Below are positions 1 to 6,196 of a stretch of DNA of 7,638 nt, piece after piece. This DNA is from Pseudomonadota bacterium (GTDB lineage Bacteria > Desulfobacterota > JADFVX01): NCBI GenBank assembly GCA_015222555.1, contig JADFVM010000216.1, positions 1-7,638 of the forward strand, in the 5' to 3' direction. How positions within the stretch are numbered: position 1 is the first letter of the stretch; every line of letters starts with the position of its first letter. The position numbers were made by a program, and so were the translations under genes. The notes beneath the pieces are model-generated. The model searched no databases and was not told the DNA's origin. It saw nothing but the letters and a program-made list of their open reading frames with translations.

Positions 1-3000
1 CCCAGGTCATGGCATTCCTGTTAAAGATAGTGACGGGCTGCGTTCTTGAGACTAATCGGTCCTCTTTCTGGTAAAAATATTTTACATTGATTTCAGCCTG
101 CGCCGAGATATCTTCGGTAATTTTGAGCAACTCATTGTTAAATGTTGGTTTCACCTCTACCTTTATGACTTCGTGGGGCCTTAACTCCTCCACCATTTTT
201 TCAGAGGGAAAATCCATATATTTTTTTATATTTACACTGATCTTAACGTTTTTGAAAAGCTCATCACTATTATTCCTGATTGTAATACTGCCCATAGCAT
301 TGTCAGAATAATACTTATAAATGGATGAAAAGGTTTTGCCAAGCTCAATCTCTGAGATCTCAACAGGCGGGGCCTCTTCAGCAGAGGCGAGTAATTCCTT
401 TTTCTTTGCATAGGCGGCGTTGAGATTTTTCTTGAACTCTTCGCGCTCTTCCAGGTCATTGGCTTCCTTGAATTCCTTTATGGCGCCGTCCACCTTTATC
501 TGGTCCAGGTAGGCCAATCCCAAGGCATTATGATAGTCTGCAATTTTAGATGACAGGCTGACTGCTTTTTTCAGGTGAGTCATCGCCTTAGTCATCTGCT
601 TGTTTTTCATAAAAATTGTTCCCAGATGATACCTCGCCTCTGAATTTTTATTGTCTATTTTTATGGCATTTTCCAGGTGAACGATAGCCTCTCCCATTTT
701 CCCCAGCTGATTTAATGTCTTTGCCAGCGAAATTTCTGCCCGTGCATCATTGGGCAAAAGCCTTACTATTTCAGAAAGGTGGCTTGCAGCATTTTCCAGC
801 TTCCCTTCCTCCAGATAGCTTGCAGCCGCCGCTTTATGGCATTCCAGGTGGTCTGGATCAGCCGAGATACATGATCTGAAATTTTTAAGTGCTTCATCCT
901 TTGCACCTTTCTTATTATTTAAATTACCCAGGAGCATAAATACTTCCGCATTTTCAGGTGTCACATCAGCTAATTGTGTGAGGGCTCTGATGGCTTCACC
1001 TTTCTGCCCGATTTCAATGTAGGCCCTCGATAAATTAAGCAAGGCCCCCGGATGGCCTTTCCTGGAGGAAAGCACATTCTGGAAAGCGACAACGGCATCT
1101 TCATAGCGCCCCTTGAGCAGCATGATCTGACCACGCAGGTGAAGAGCCTCGATATTTTCCGGTGACAGATCTATGACATTTTTTACCGCCTCATCGGCCG
1201 CTGAAAGCTGTTTTGTTGGGATATAAAGATTGGCTAGCTTGAGGTAGCTGCCTTCATCCTTAAGGTTGTAACTCAACGCCTTTTTATAACCCTTAATTGC
1301 CAGAGACCTTTTCCCGTCGGCCTCATAAACCTTGGCAAGCCCCTTATGAAGAAGAGGAGAATCCGGGTTCAGCTTTAAGGCCTTTTCATACGAGTCTTTG
1401 GCTTTACTCAGCAGTTTGGATTTGAGATAGATGCTTCCCAGCATTTCATAAGCACCGTCATCTTTCAAACCTTCACTTACAGCCTCCTTCAGAGTCTGCA
1501 ATGCAGGTTGAAAGAGTTCTTGTTCATAGTATATCCGCCCTATGAATTTTTTCGCCTCCACCTGTTTCGGATCGTCTTTCAGAATTCCTTCAAAGACCTT
1601 AAGAGAGGCATCATGTTTCTGGGCTAACAGGCAAGTCTCACCCAGCCTGTAACGTCCCACCAGGTTGAAGCCCTCCAGCCCGGAAAGAGATTTGAATGTG
1701 GCCGCGGCCTTTTCATGCTCCTTCAATGCAACATATGATTTGCCGAGATATAGTAGAGACTTTCCGTCGGGCTCATTATTGCCGGATACCCGTTTCAGCT
1801 CATTAACAGCACCTTTAAAGTCACCTTGAAGATATTTCTCATAGCCGACATGAAAAAAATCTGTTGCTGATGTGGATAAAGGGCTTTCCAATTCTCCATT
1901 GGAAAGAGAGGAGACGGCAAAAACATATTCCCCATTTCCTGATGAATAATCGACATGGAAACGGTTCTCTTTTGTATTCCCGAGAAGTTTAAAGTTCTCA
2001 TCATTACTCTTTTTGGCATACACCCTGTAACCTCTAAGATAGGAATCATCATTCTTTTCCCAGTGCAAGTCCGAACCTTTTTCATTTCCCGCGATATACA
2101 AGCCCCCCGGGATAGACGGCACTTGCCTCAGCTTGATCCTTTGAATTCGCTCATTTCCGGCATCAGAAATAAACAGCTTTGTACCTTTTATGGGGGCCAA
2201 TGAAATATTTGATGCTTTATTCAACTGATTGATATTCTTTCCCGGACTTCCAAAAGAGTAGAGAAACTTCGCTGAGCTATCGAAAACCTGCACTCTTGCA
2301 CCTTTTTTTCCATCCAGAATATATGCATTTCCGTCATCATCGATTGCAATGGCTTTTGGTTTATAAAATTGCCCACTGTCTGTTCCCTTTTCTCCAAAGC
2401 TTTTTATAAACTTCCCATTAAGGTCAAAAATCTGAATCCGGCTGTTGGAGGAATCAACAACCCAAAGCTCTTCCTTAAAATTGACTGCCACATCGACAGG
2501 CATATACAACTCGCCCGCTGATTTACCCTTTTTGCCAAATTGACTTAAGAAAATACCATCTTTATTAAAAATCTGGATTCGATTGTTCCCACTGTCGGCA
2601 ACAATTATCTTTTCTCCGCTGGCGACGATTCCCGCCGGTTTTTTGAAATAGCCATCTTTGGTTCCTGATTTGCCAAAGTCAAACAGCTTCTCCCCACGGT
2701 CATTAAAAACGTGAATCCTGGAATTTTTGGAATCTGAGATGTATAGCTTGCCTTCTTTCGTATAGATGATACTTTCCGGCTGGCCCATAAGTTTTTCCCC
2801 CTTTTCATTAAGGCCAAATTCCGTCTTTACTTTCGTGCCATCCTCAGCCAGAAGTGTTACCACCCCCTTCTTTGAATCAATGAGGTAGACATCCCCCTTA
2901 TCAGTGATGGCGATGTCATTTGCAAGGTGGGGAATCGCTTTGCCCAGATCTATTCTTAGACGGTCGGCAGCGGATCTGAGCGGTACAAGCCCCTCTGTAA

Positions 3001-3961
3001 GCGTGGTCTTAAATACCTGTATTCTGTTATTTTTGGCGTCTGCCACATAGAGGCGATCAGCCTCTTCATGAAAATGAATGGATTGAAGGCCGTTAAACTG
3101 CCCTCTGCCGCTTCCCTGACTGCCAAAGGGTGAATTTATCGTGCCCGAGGGATCTATCTGCTGAATCTTGTTGTTTAATGCATCTGCATACAGGACATAA
3201 CCAAAGCGGTCCACCTCCATGCCGATGGGAGAACCAAAGGTTTTGTCTTTTTTATCCTTCTTTTCATAATACATTAGGACTTGCATGGCATGATCAAAGA
3301 CCTGAACTCTGGCAGTCTTTTCATCGGACACGTAAATATTATCCTCTTTATCCACTGCTATTCCCGTGGGCTTTTCAAGCTGGCCAGTGTCTCTTCCACC
3401 AGCACCATGCCTGGCAAGGAAAATACCATCCATGGTAAAGAAACAGATAGACTTGTTACCACTATCCGCAATTACAATTCTTTCCTGAGAGTCAATTTCA
3501 ATCCCTTTTGGTGAATTAAGCTTACCCCTTCCACTTTCACCATCGCCGAAGGAGAATAGAAAGTGCCCCTCTTCATTAAAGACCTGGACTCTGTCATTAC
3601 CGGTATCAGCGATATAAATGTTACCGTTTTGTGCAATGGCAATGCCCCAGGGTTTATTGAATTCTCCATTCTTGCTTCCACGGTTACCAAAAGATTGCAG
3701 CAGCTTTCCCTTCGAGCTAAAGCTGACAATTCTGTTGTTATTCCTATCTGTCAGATAAATGGTGCCTGACTTGGAAACCGCTACATCGGAAGGGGATTTC
3801 AGGTTGTTCTTCTTGTTGCCGTCAATGTCCGGCCCAATTTGGAAAAGAAAATCAATTTTTTCGAAGGCATTCGCTGAGGATGAGATGAATAAAAAAGAAG
3901 TCAATAGGAGAAAACTGACGATCCATACAATATGGCTAGATCTTGAATTATGACTAGGCAT
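1..3961 (-). CDS. Secreted NHL beta-propeller / FnIII / TPR repeat protein, C-terminus beyond window
   Basis: One frame stays open from ATG at 3961 to the left edge: at least 1320 codons with no stop. Residues 1-32 form a signal peptide (hydrophobic core at about 11-27, cleavage site ANA|FEK), so the protein should leave the cytoplasm. Residues about 55-612 hold twelve NHL-type repeats of 40-50 residues with the recurring pattern 'I-Y-I-A-D-x-x-N-x-R-I-Q-V-F' followed by 'FG..G...G.F..P.GIAI'; twelve repeats fit two six-bladed propellers. Residues about 614-696 resemble a fibronectin type III domain (P-x-x-P-G-G-L, L-x-W, GYRVYAK, Y-V-F-A-V, ES-x-L-S). Residues about 699-1178 are some fourteen TPR units (for example AYEMLGSIYLKSKLLSKAK). 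From about 1195 a beta-rich region begins and is cut off. NHL propellers and TPRs usually bind other proteins or polymers; no catalytic motif is visible. The start is set by the signal peptide; a purine-rich AGGAAGGGAAAG lies somewhat far upstream. Function is not assigned. Confidence 0.9.
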   Translation of the reverse strand, partial: MPSHNSRSSHIVWIVSFLLLTSFLFISSSANAFEKIDFLFQIGPDIDGNKKNNLKSPSDVAVSKSGTIYLTDRNNNRIVSFSSKGKLLQSFGNRGSKNGEFNKPWGIAIAQNGNIYIADTGNDRVQVFNEEGHFLFSFGDGESGRGKLNSPKGIEIDSQERIVIADSGNKSICFFTMDGIFLARHGAGGRDTGQLEKPTGIAVDKEDNIYVSDEKTARVQVFDHAMQVLMYYEKKDKKDKTFGSPIGMEVDRFGYVLYADALNNKIQQIDPSGTINSPFGSQGSGRGQFNGLQSIHFHEEADRLYVADAKNNRIQVFKTTLTEGLVPLRSAADRLRIDLGKAIPHLANDIAITDKGDVYLIDSKKGVVTLLAEDGTKVKTEFGLNEKGEKLMGQPESIIYTKEGKLYISDSKNSRIHVFNDRGEKLFDFGKSGTKDGYFKKPAGIVASGEKIIVADSGNNRIQIFNKDGIFLSQFGKKGKSAGELYMPVDVAVNFKEELWVVDSSNSRIQIFDLNGKFIKSFGEKGTDSGQFYKPKAIAIDDDGNAYILDGKKGARVQVFDSSAKFLYSFGSPGKNINQLNKASNISLAPIKGTKLFISDAGNERIQRIKLRQVPSIPGGLYIAGNEKGSDLHWEKNDDSYLRGYRVYAKKSNDENFKLLGNTKENRFHVDYSSGNGEYVFAVSSLSNGELESPLSTSATDFFHVGYEKYLQGDFKGAVNELKRVSGNNEPDGKSLLYLGKSYVALKEHEKAAATFKSLSGLEGFNLVGRYRLGETCLLAQKHDASLKVFEGILKDDPKQVEAKKFIGRIYYEQELFQPALQTLKEAVSEGLKDDGAYEMLGSIYLKSKLLSKAKDSYEKALKLNPDSPLLHKGLAKVYEADGKRSLAIKGYKKALSYNLKDEGSYLKLANLYIPTKQLSAADEAVKNVIDLSPENIEALHLRGQIMLLKGRYEDAVVAFQNVLSSRKGHPGALLNLSRAYIEIGQKGEAIRALTQLADVTPENAEVFMLLGNLNNKKGAKDEALKNFRSCISADPDHLECHKAAAASYLEEGKLENAASHLSEIVRLLPNDARAEISLAKTLNQLGKMGEAIVHLENAIKIDNKNSEARYHLGTIFMKNKQMTKAMTHLKKAVSLSSKIADYHNALGLAYLDQIKVDGAIKEFKEANDLEEREEFKKNLNAAYAKKKELLASAEEAPPVEISEIELGKTFSSIYKYYSDNAMGSITIRNNSDELFKNVKISVNIKKYMDFPSEKMVEELRPHEVIKVEVKPTFNNELLKITEDISAQAEINVKYFYQKEDRLVSRTQPVTIFNRNAMTW

Positions 3962-4058
3962 TCTGAAAAGCTTTCCCTTCCTGGCAGGATTTTCCGTTAA
4001 TTTGAAAGAGGCATAGGAAAGCAACTATTCCATGCCTGAACAAAAGTAAATTCCTCAT

Positions 4059-4087
4059 ATAGTATTAAAAACAGCTGTTTTTTGCAA
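4059..4087 (-). promoter_or_regulatory. Candidate sigma70-type promoter of the NHL-TPR gene, with palindrome in the spacer
   Basis: On the minus strand TTGCAA (4082-4087) and TACTAT (4059-4064) are separated by 17 bp. Each hexamer matches four of six consensus bases. The spacer is nearly filled by the perfect palindrome AAAAACAGCTGTTTTT (4067-4082), which is a plausible operator. Transcription would begin near 4052, giving a leader of about 90 nt before the ATG at 3961. This is a prediction from spacing and sequence only. Confidence 0.45.
4067..4082. repeat. Perfect 16-bp palindrome, possible operator
   Basis: AAAAACAG is followed directly by its reverse complement CTGTTTTT. With no loop and only three strong pairs per arm it is a poor terminator. 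Its place between the predicted -35 and -10 hexamers fits a dimeric repressor site better. No regulator is identified. Confidence 0.5.
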
Positions 4088-4221
4088 TTTTTTTATGAAT
4101 CGAGATAGTGGAACCTAAATCCTGCAAGTGATAGTAAGCAGATTGCGGTAAAAAGTCGGGAAAGGTAGAATCTCCAATAGGTTATACGCCAATACAATCC
4201 CAAAGGAGAGTCACCTTTTCC

Positions 4222-4519
4222 ATGAAGAAAATAGCACAGAGAAAAGAGAAAAACAGCCCAAAATAAAAGTAGAAATAACGGCTAAAGGGCTAACAACTTA
4301 TGGAGGTTACCCGTATTAAACTTCATGAATAAGATCAATTTCAGGGAGAGAATTAGATCCGGGATAAAAGCAGACCGCTCTCCCAATGCAAAATACGAGT
4401 TGGCAGATGCGGTGCAGATGGTTGTGATGGGTTTAATGGCCGGCGCCACGGCGATGGAATTGGAACCTGTAGGAAACCCTGTGATTTCAATGATAATCCT
4501 TAAATTGTTCGATACATAA
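4222..4519 (+). pseudogene. Decayed 5' fragment of an IS1380-like transposase
   Basis: Three consecutive plus-strand frames read together as one transposase N-terminus. ATG at 4222, preceded by AAAGGAG at 4202-4208, gives MKKIAQRKEKNSPK and then a stop at 4264. The next frame continues with KIKVEITAKGLTTYGG and stops at 4317. The third gives PVLNFMNKINFRERI and later DAVQMVVMGLMAGATAME and GNPVISMI, ending at the stop at 4517-4519. Each change is a -1 shift, consistent with two single-base losses. The order 'LT-x-YGG', a helical basic stretch, 'D-x-V-x-x-V-V-M-G-L-M-A-G-A' and 'NPVI' resembles the N-terminus of IS1380-group DDE transposases as I remember them; no database search was possible. 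The DDE catalytic region is absent, since these enzymes are normally over 400 residues and only about 100 remain. It cannot encode an active enzyme. Terminal inverted repeats were not found, so the element's edges are unknown. Confidence 0.6.
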
Positions 4520-4721
4520 ATTCGTTGCTTTGTGAACTAAACAAAATATATTTTAGGATTTTTGTTGATTTTTTCAGCCACTTACCAACTTTCTATCTCA
4601 TACTTTTTCAAAAGATCAGTTTTTCCCACCTATTAACAAAATCATCGAATGAGATTATCCCCATCCATGCCGCAGTCAGCGATGGCTGGGCTCTAATTCA
4701 GTCACTGCTATCCCCTGTTTG
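4520..4721. other. AT-rich intergenic stretch without recognisable gene
   Basis: This lies between the transposase fragment and the stop codon of the phosphatase gene. The plus strand carries a 66-codon open stretch (4525-4725) with no ribosome binding site and no familiar motif, and I do not treat it as a gene. It may be further decayed insertion-sequence DNA. No clear terminator (GC stem plus T-run) for the phosphatase gene could be found; only weak complementarity, such as CCATC with GATGG, is present. Confidence 0.4.
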
Positions 4722-5342
4722 CTAAAAAGAAGGTTTCAAATTAATCAATCTTACTAATGCTGTTGAGTCATAAAACTCAATAATATTAAGGCAGCCGAAA
4801 TCCTGCTCAAGGCGTAATATATTGTTCAGATCGAGCCCAAGCGTTTCACTGAGAATGACTCTGTTGATACCGCCATGGGCAACAAGGGCAATCTCCTCCC
4901 CGGGGTGTTTATTCACAATGTCGGAAAGAGCTGCCATGGCACGCATTTTTGCATCCAGCAGATTTTCACCGCCCTCCTTAATTCTGAAATTCACAAGATC
5001 TTTATAGCGCAGTTCGCATTCTTCGGGATACCTTTCGGCCACCTGGCTGTATGTGAGACCGTCCCATCTGCCGGAACAGATCTCCTTGAACCTGGCATCC
5101 TGAACGACATCGACAGACAAAGGCGCAGCAATTGCCTTTGCCCCTTTGTATGACCTTTGAAGGTCGCTGGCATAAACCCTTTTTATCGGTTTGCCTTTCA
5201 GCCTTTCAGCCTGAAGGGCTAGTTGTTCCTCGCCGTTTTTTGTTACATCCAGATCAACGTGACCGCTAAAAACAAACTCACCATCATAATTTTCTGTCTC
5301 TCCGTGGCGAAGGAGATAAAGGCGTGTCCTTTTGTTATCCAT
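4722..5342 (-). CDS. Histidine phosphatase family protein (phosphoglycerate mutase / CobC-like)
   Basis: This predicted cytoplasmic enzyme of 206 residues belongs to branch 1 of the histidine phosphatase superfamily, which transfers phosphate through a phospho-histidine. Visible motifs are the N-terminal LRHGETE (nucleophile His13, with Arg12 and Glu15), SDLQRS at 59-64 (Arg63 as phosphate ligand), EICSGRWDGLTYSQVAERYP at 87-106 with the probable acid Glu87, GGENLLD at 124-130, and VAHGG at 154-158 (second catalytic His156). Length matches the family. The layout is close to alpha-ribazole phosphatase (CobC) and small-molecule phosphatases, but no cobalamin genes are nearby, so the substrate is left open. 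The frame is open up to a TTG at 5471, but the ATG at 5342 is chosen because GAGAGG sits four bases upstream and the RHG motif then falls at the usual distance from the N-terminus. Divergent from the PPC gene. It has no signal peptide. Confidence 0.88.
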   Translation of the reverse strand: MDNKRTRLYLLRHGETENYDGEFVFSGHVDLDVTKNGEEQLALQAERLKGKPIKRVYASDLQRSYKGAKAIAAPLSVDVVQDARFKEICSGRWDGLTYSQVAERYPEECELRYKDLVNFRIKEGGENLLDAKMRAMAALSDIVNKHPGEEIALVAHGGINRVILSETLGLDLNNILRLEQDFGCLNIIEFYDSTALVRLINLKPSF

Positions 5343-5492
5343 TTTTCCTCTCAATGGGTTTCCCTCGGGAAGGGATTTTTTGAGCAATATCGTATGAAGC
5401 TGCAGGTTTACGCGTTCGACTTGTAGCAGTAGGTCTTCGCGTAAATCTTTTGACCTTCTTGATCTTGACAAATGATACGTATCCGGTAACCA
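5335..5492 (-). other. Possible small basic leader ORF overlapping the phosphatase start
   Basis: An ATG at 5492 opens a 52-codon frame rich in Lys and Arg (it contains VKIKKVKRFTRRP and ends PIERKNG). Its stop TAA (5335-5337) lies within the first codons of the phosphatase gene in the arrangement ATGgaTAA, as seen in translationally coupled pairs. There is no good ribosome binding site before the ATG and I do not recognise the peptide. The phosphatase frame is also open across the region, so the open state may be chance. Treat it as a candidate only. Confidence 0.2.
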
Positions 5493-5506
5493 TGTAGAAG
5501 TGTATC

Positions 5507-5555
5507 AAAAATTCTATTTTTTGTAACCTTATAGAATAACCAGAAAAAATTCTAT
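5507..5555. repeat. Three-copy AT-rich motif in the divergent intergenic region
   Basis: AAAAATTCTAT occurs at 5507-5517 and again at 5545-5555. Between them, ATAGAAT (5531-5537) is the exact inverse of the ATTCTAT core. The spacing gives two overlapping inverted repeats with loops of 13 and 11 bp. The cluster lies 47-95 bp before the PPC gene and about 165-213 bp before the phosphatase gene, and so could be an operator acting on either. No clean -35/-10 pair was found on either strand here, and AT-rich sequence makes chance matches easier. Confidence 0.4.
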
Positions 5556-5587
5556 ATGTTTTCAAGCAAGCAGTTTATTTGAAAAAG

Positions 5588-5604
5588 AAAAAGGAGCTTA
5601 TATG
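5588..5604 (+). promoter_or_regulatory. Ribosome binding site and start of the PPC gene
   Basis: AAAAAGGAG lies about seven bases before the ATG at 5602. This is a near-ideal Shine-Dalgarno sequence and fixes the start of the PPC/DUF296 gene. Confidence 0.75.
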
Positions 5605-6033
5605 GCAGATTACAGGAAAGTCAAATCTTCAAAAATCTATATGGGCAGGTTAAGCCATGATGCGGACCTTCTTGAGGAGCTGACGGCGGTCTGCATTAAA
5701 GAAGGGATCACCCTTGGCCGTGTTGAGGCCATTGGGGCTATAAAAAAGGGAAAAGTTGGATATTATGACCAGTCAAAGAGAGAATATGCCTTTCTTGACC
5801 TGAATGGACCACTTGAGATCACGGCTTTAAAAGGAAACATATCTCTTAAAGAGGGGACGCCTTTTGTTCATGCACATGTCACCCTTTCCGACAATGCCGG
5901 CCAGTGCTTCGGGGGTCATCTGGCGCCTGGGACAATCATTTTTGCCTGCGAATTTATTATTCATTCCTTTGAAGGGGAAGCCTTTGAACGGCATTTTGAT
6001 GAGGTGACGAGGCTGCCTCTGTGGAAGATTTGA
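5602..6033 (+). CDS. PPC domain (DUF296) DNA-binding-type protein
   Basis: A 143-residue protein that is almost entirely one PPC domain (plants and prokaryotes conserved, formerly DUF296). The diagnostic segment is HAHVTLSD at 90-97 followed by GGHL at 104-107 and ACEFII at 115-120. His90, His92 and His106 are the expected metal-binding triad, seen in crystal structures of bacterial and archaeal members that form trimers. The C-terminus LPLW is also typical. In plants the domain sits behind AT-hook motifs in nuclear proteins; here there is no AT-hook, signal peptide or membrane segment, so it is probably cytoplasmic. The role of bacterial stand-alone members is not established, and DNA binding is assumed from the plant name rather than shown. 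The gene is transcribed away from the phosphatase gene and towards the CHASE2 gene, 163 bp downstream. No terminator is seen after the TGA at 6031. Confidence 0.88.
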   Translation: MADYRKVKSSKIYMGRLSHDADLLEELTAVCIKEGITLGRVEAIGAIKKGKVGYYDQSKREYAFLDLNGPLEITALKGNISLKEGTPFVHAHVTLSDNAGQCFGGHLAPGTIIFACEFIIHSFEGEAFERHFDEVTRLPLWKI

Positions 6034-6196
6034 CGAGTAAAAAGGCAGCATTTACTGGTGTTGTTTCTCTGTGGGGCAGGCAAGAGTTTTTTATGAGATA
6101 CGGGGAAAATAAGAATAGTTATCCTTGTTCACCCTTATTCATGCTTCTGACTATTCGTGTTGAAGGAAGGAAGCCTATCTGTTATCATTGCTGTAT
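6034..6196 (+). other. Intergenic gap between PPC and CHASE2 genes
   Basis: No gene is supported here. A short inverted pair AATAAG/CTTATT is too weak to call a terminator. A TTGTTC (6125-6130) with GACTAT 18 bp downstream is a poor promoter match. Whether the two genes are co-transcribed cannot be decided. Confidence 0.35.

Noticed and set aside
232..459. Minus-strand ORF of 75 codons, and similar short ORFs inside 1-3961 on both strands
   Set aside because: They lie inside the long NHL-TPR frame, in other frames or on the other strand, with no own ribosome binding site or known motif.
1..3961. Repeating DNA texture suggesting a CRISPR or satellite array
   Set aside because: The periodicity is of coding origin, from degenerate NHL (about 140 bp) and TPR (about 102 bp) units. 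No identical repeats with unique spacers exist.
4525..4725. Plus-strand ORF of 66 codons after the transposase fragment
   Set aside because: No ribosome binding site, AT-rich composition with a Phe/Leu/Ser-rich product, and no recognisable domain. It ends across the phosphatase stop.
5190..5217. Tandem GCCTTTCA units
   Set aside because: Short repeat inside the phosphatase coding region, explained by the Glu-Arg-Leu-Lys-Gly-Lys codons.
4722..5471. Longer form of the phosphatase from TTG at 5471
   Set aside because: The extra 43 residues have no family counterpart that I know, and the internal ATG at 5342 has a well-placed GAGAGG.
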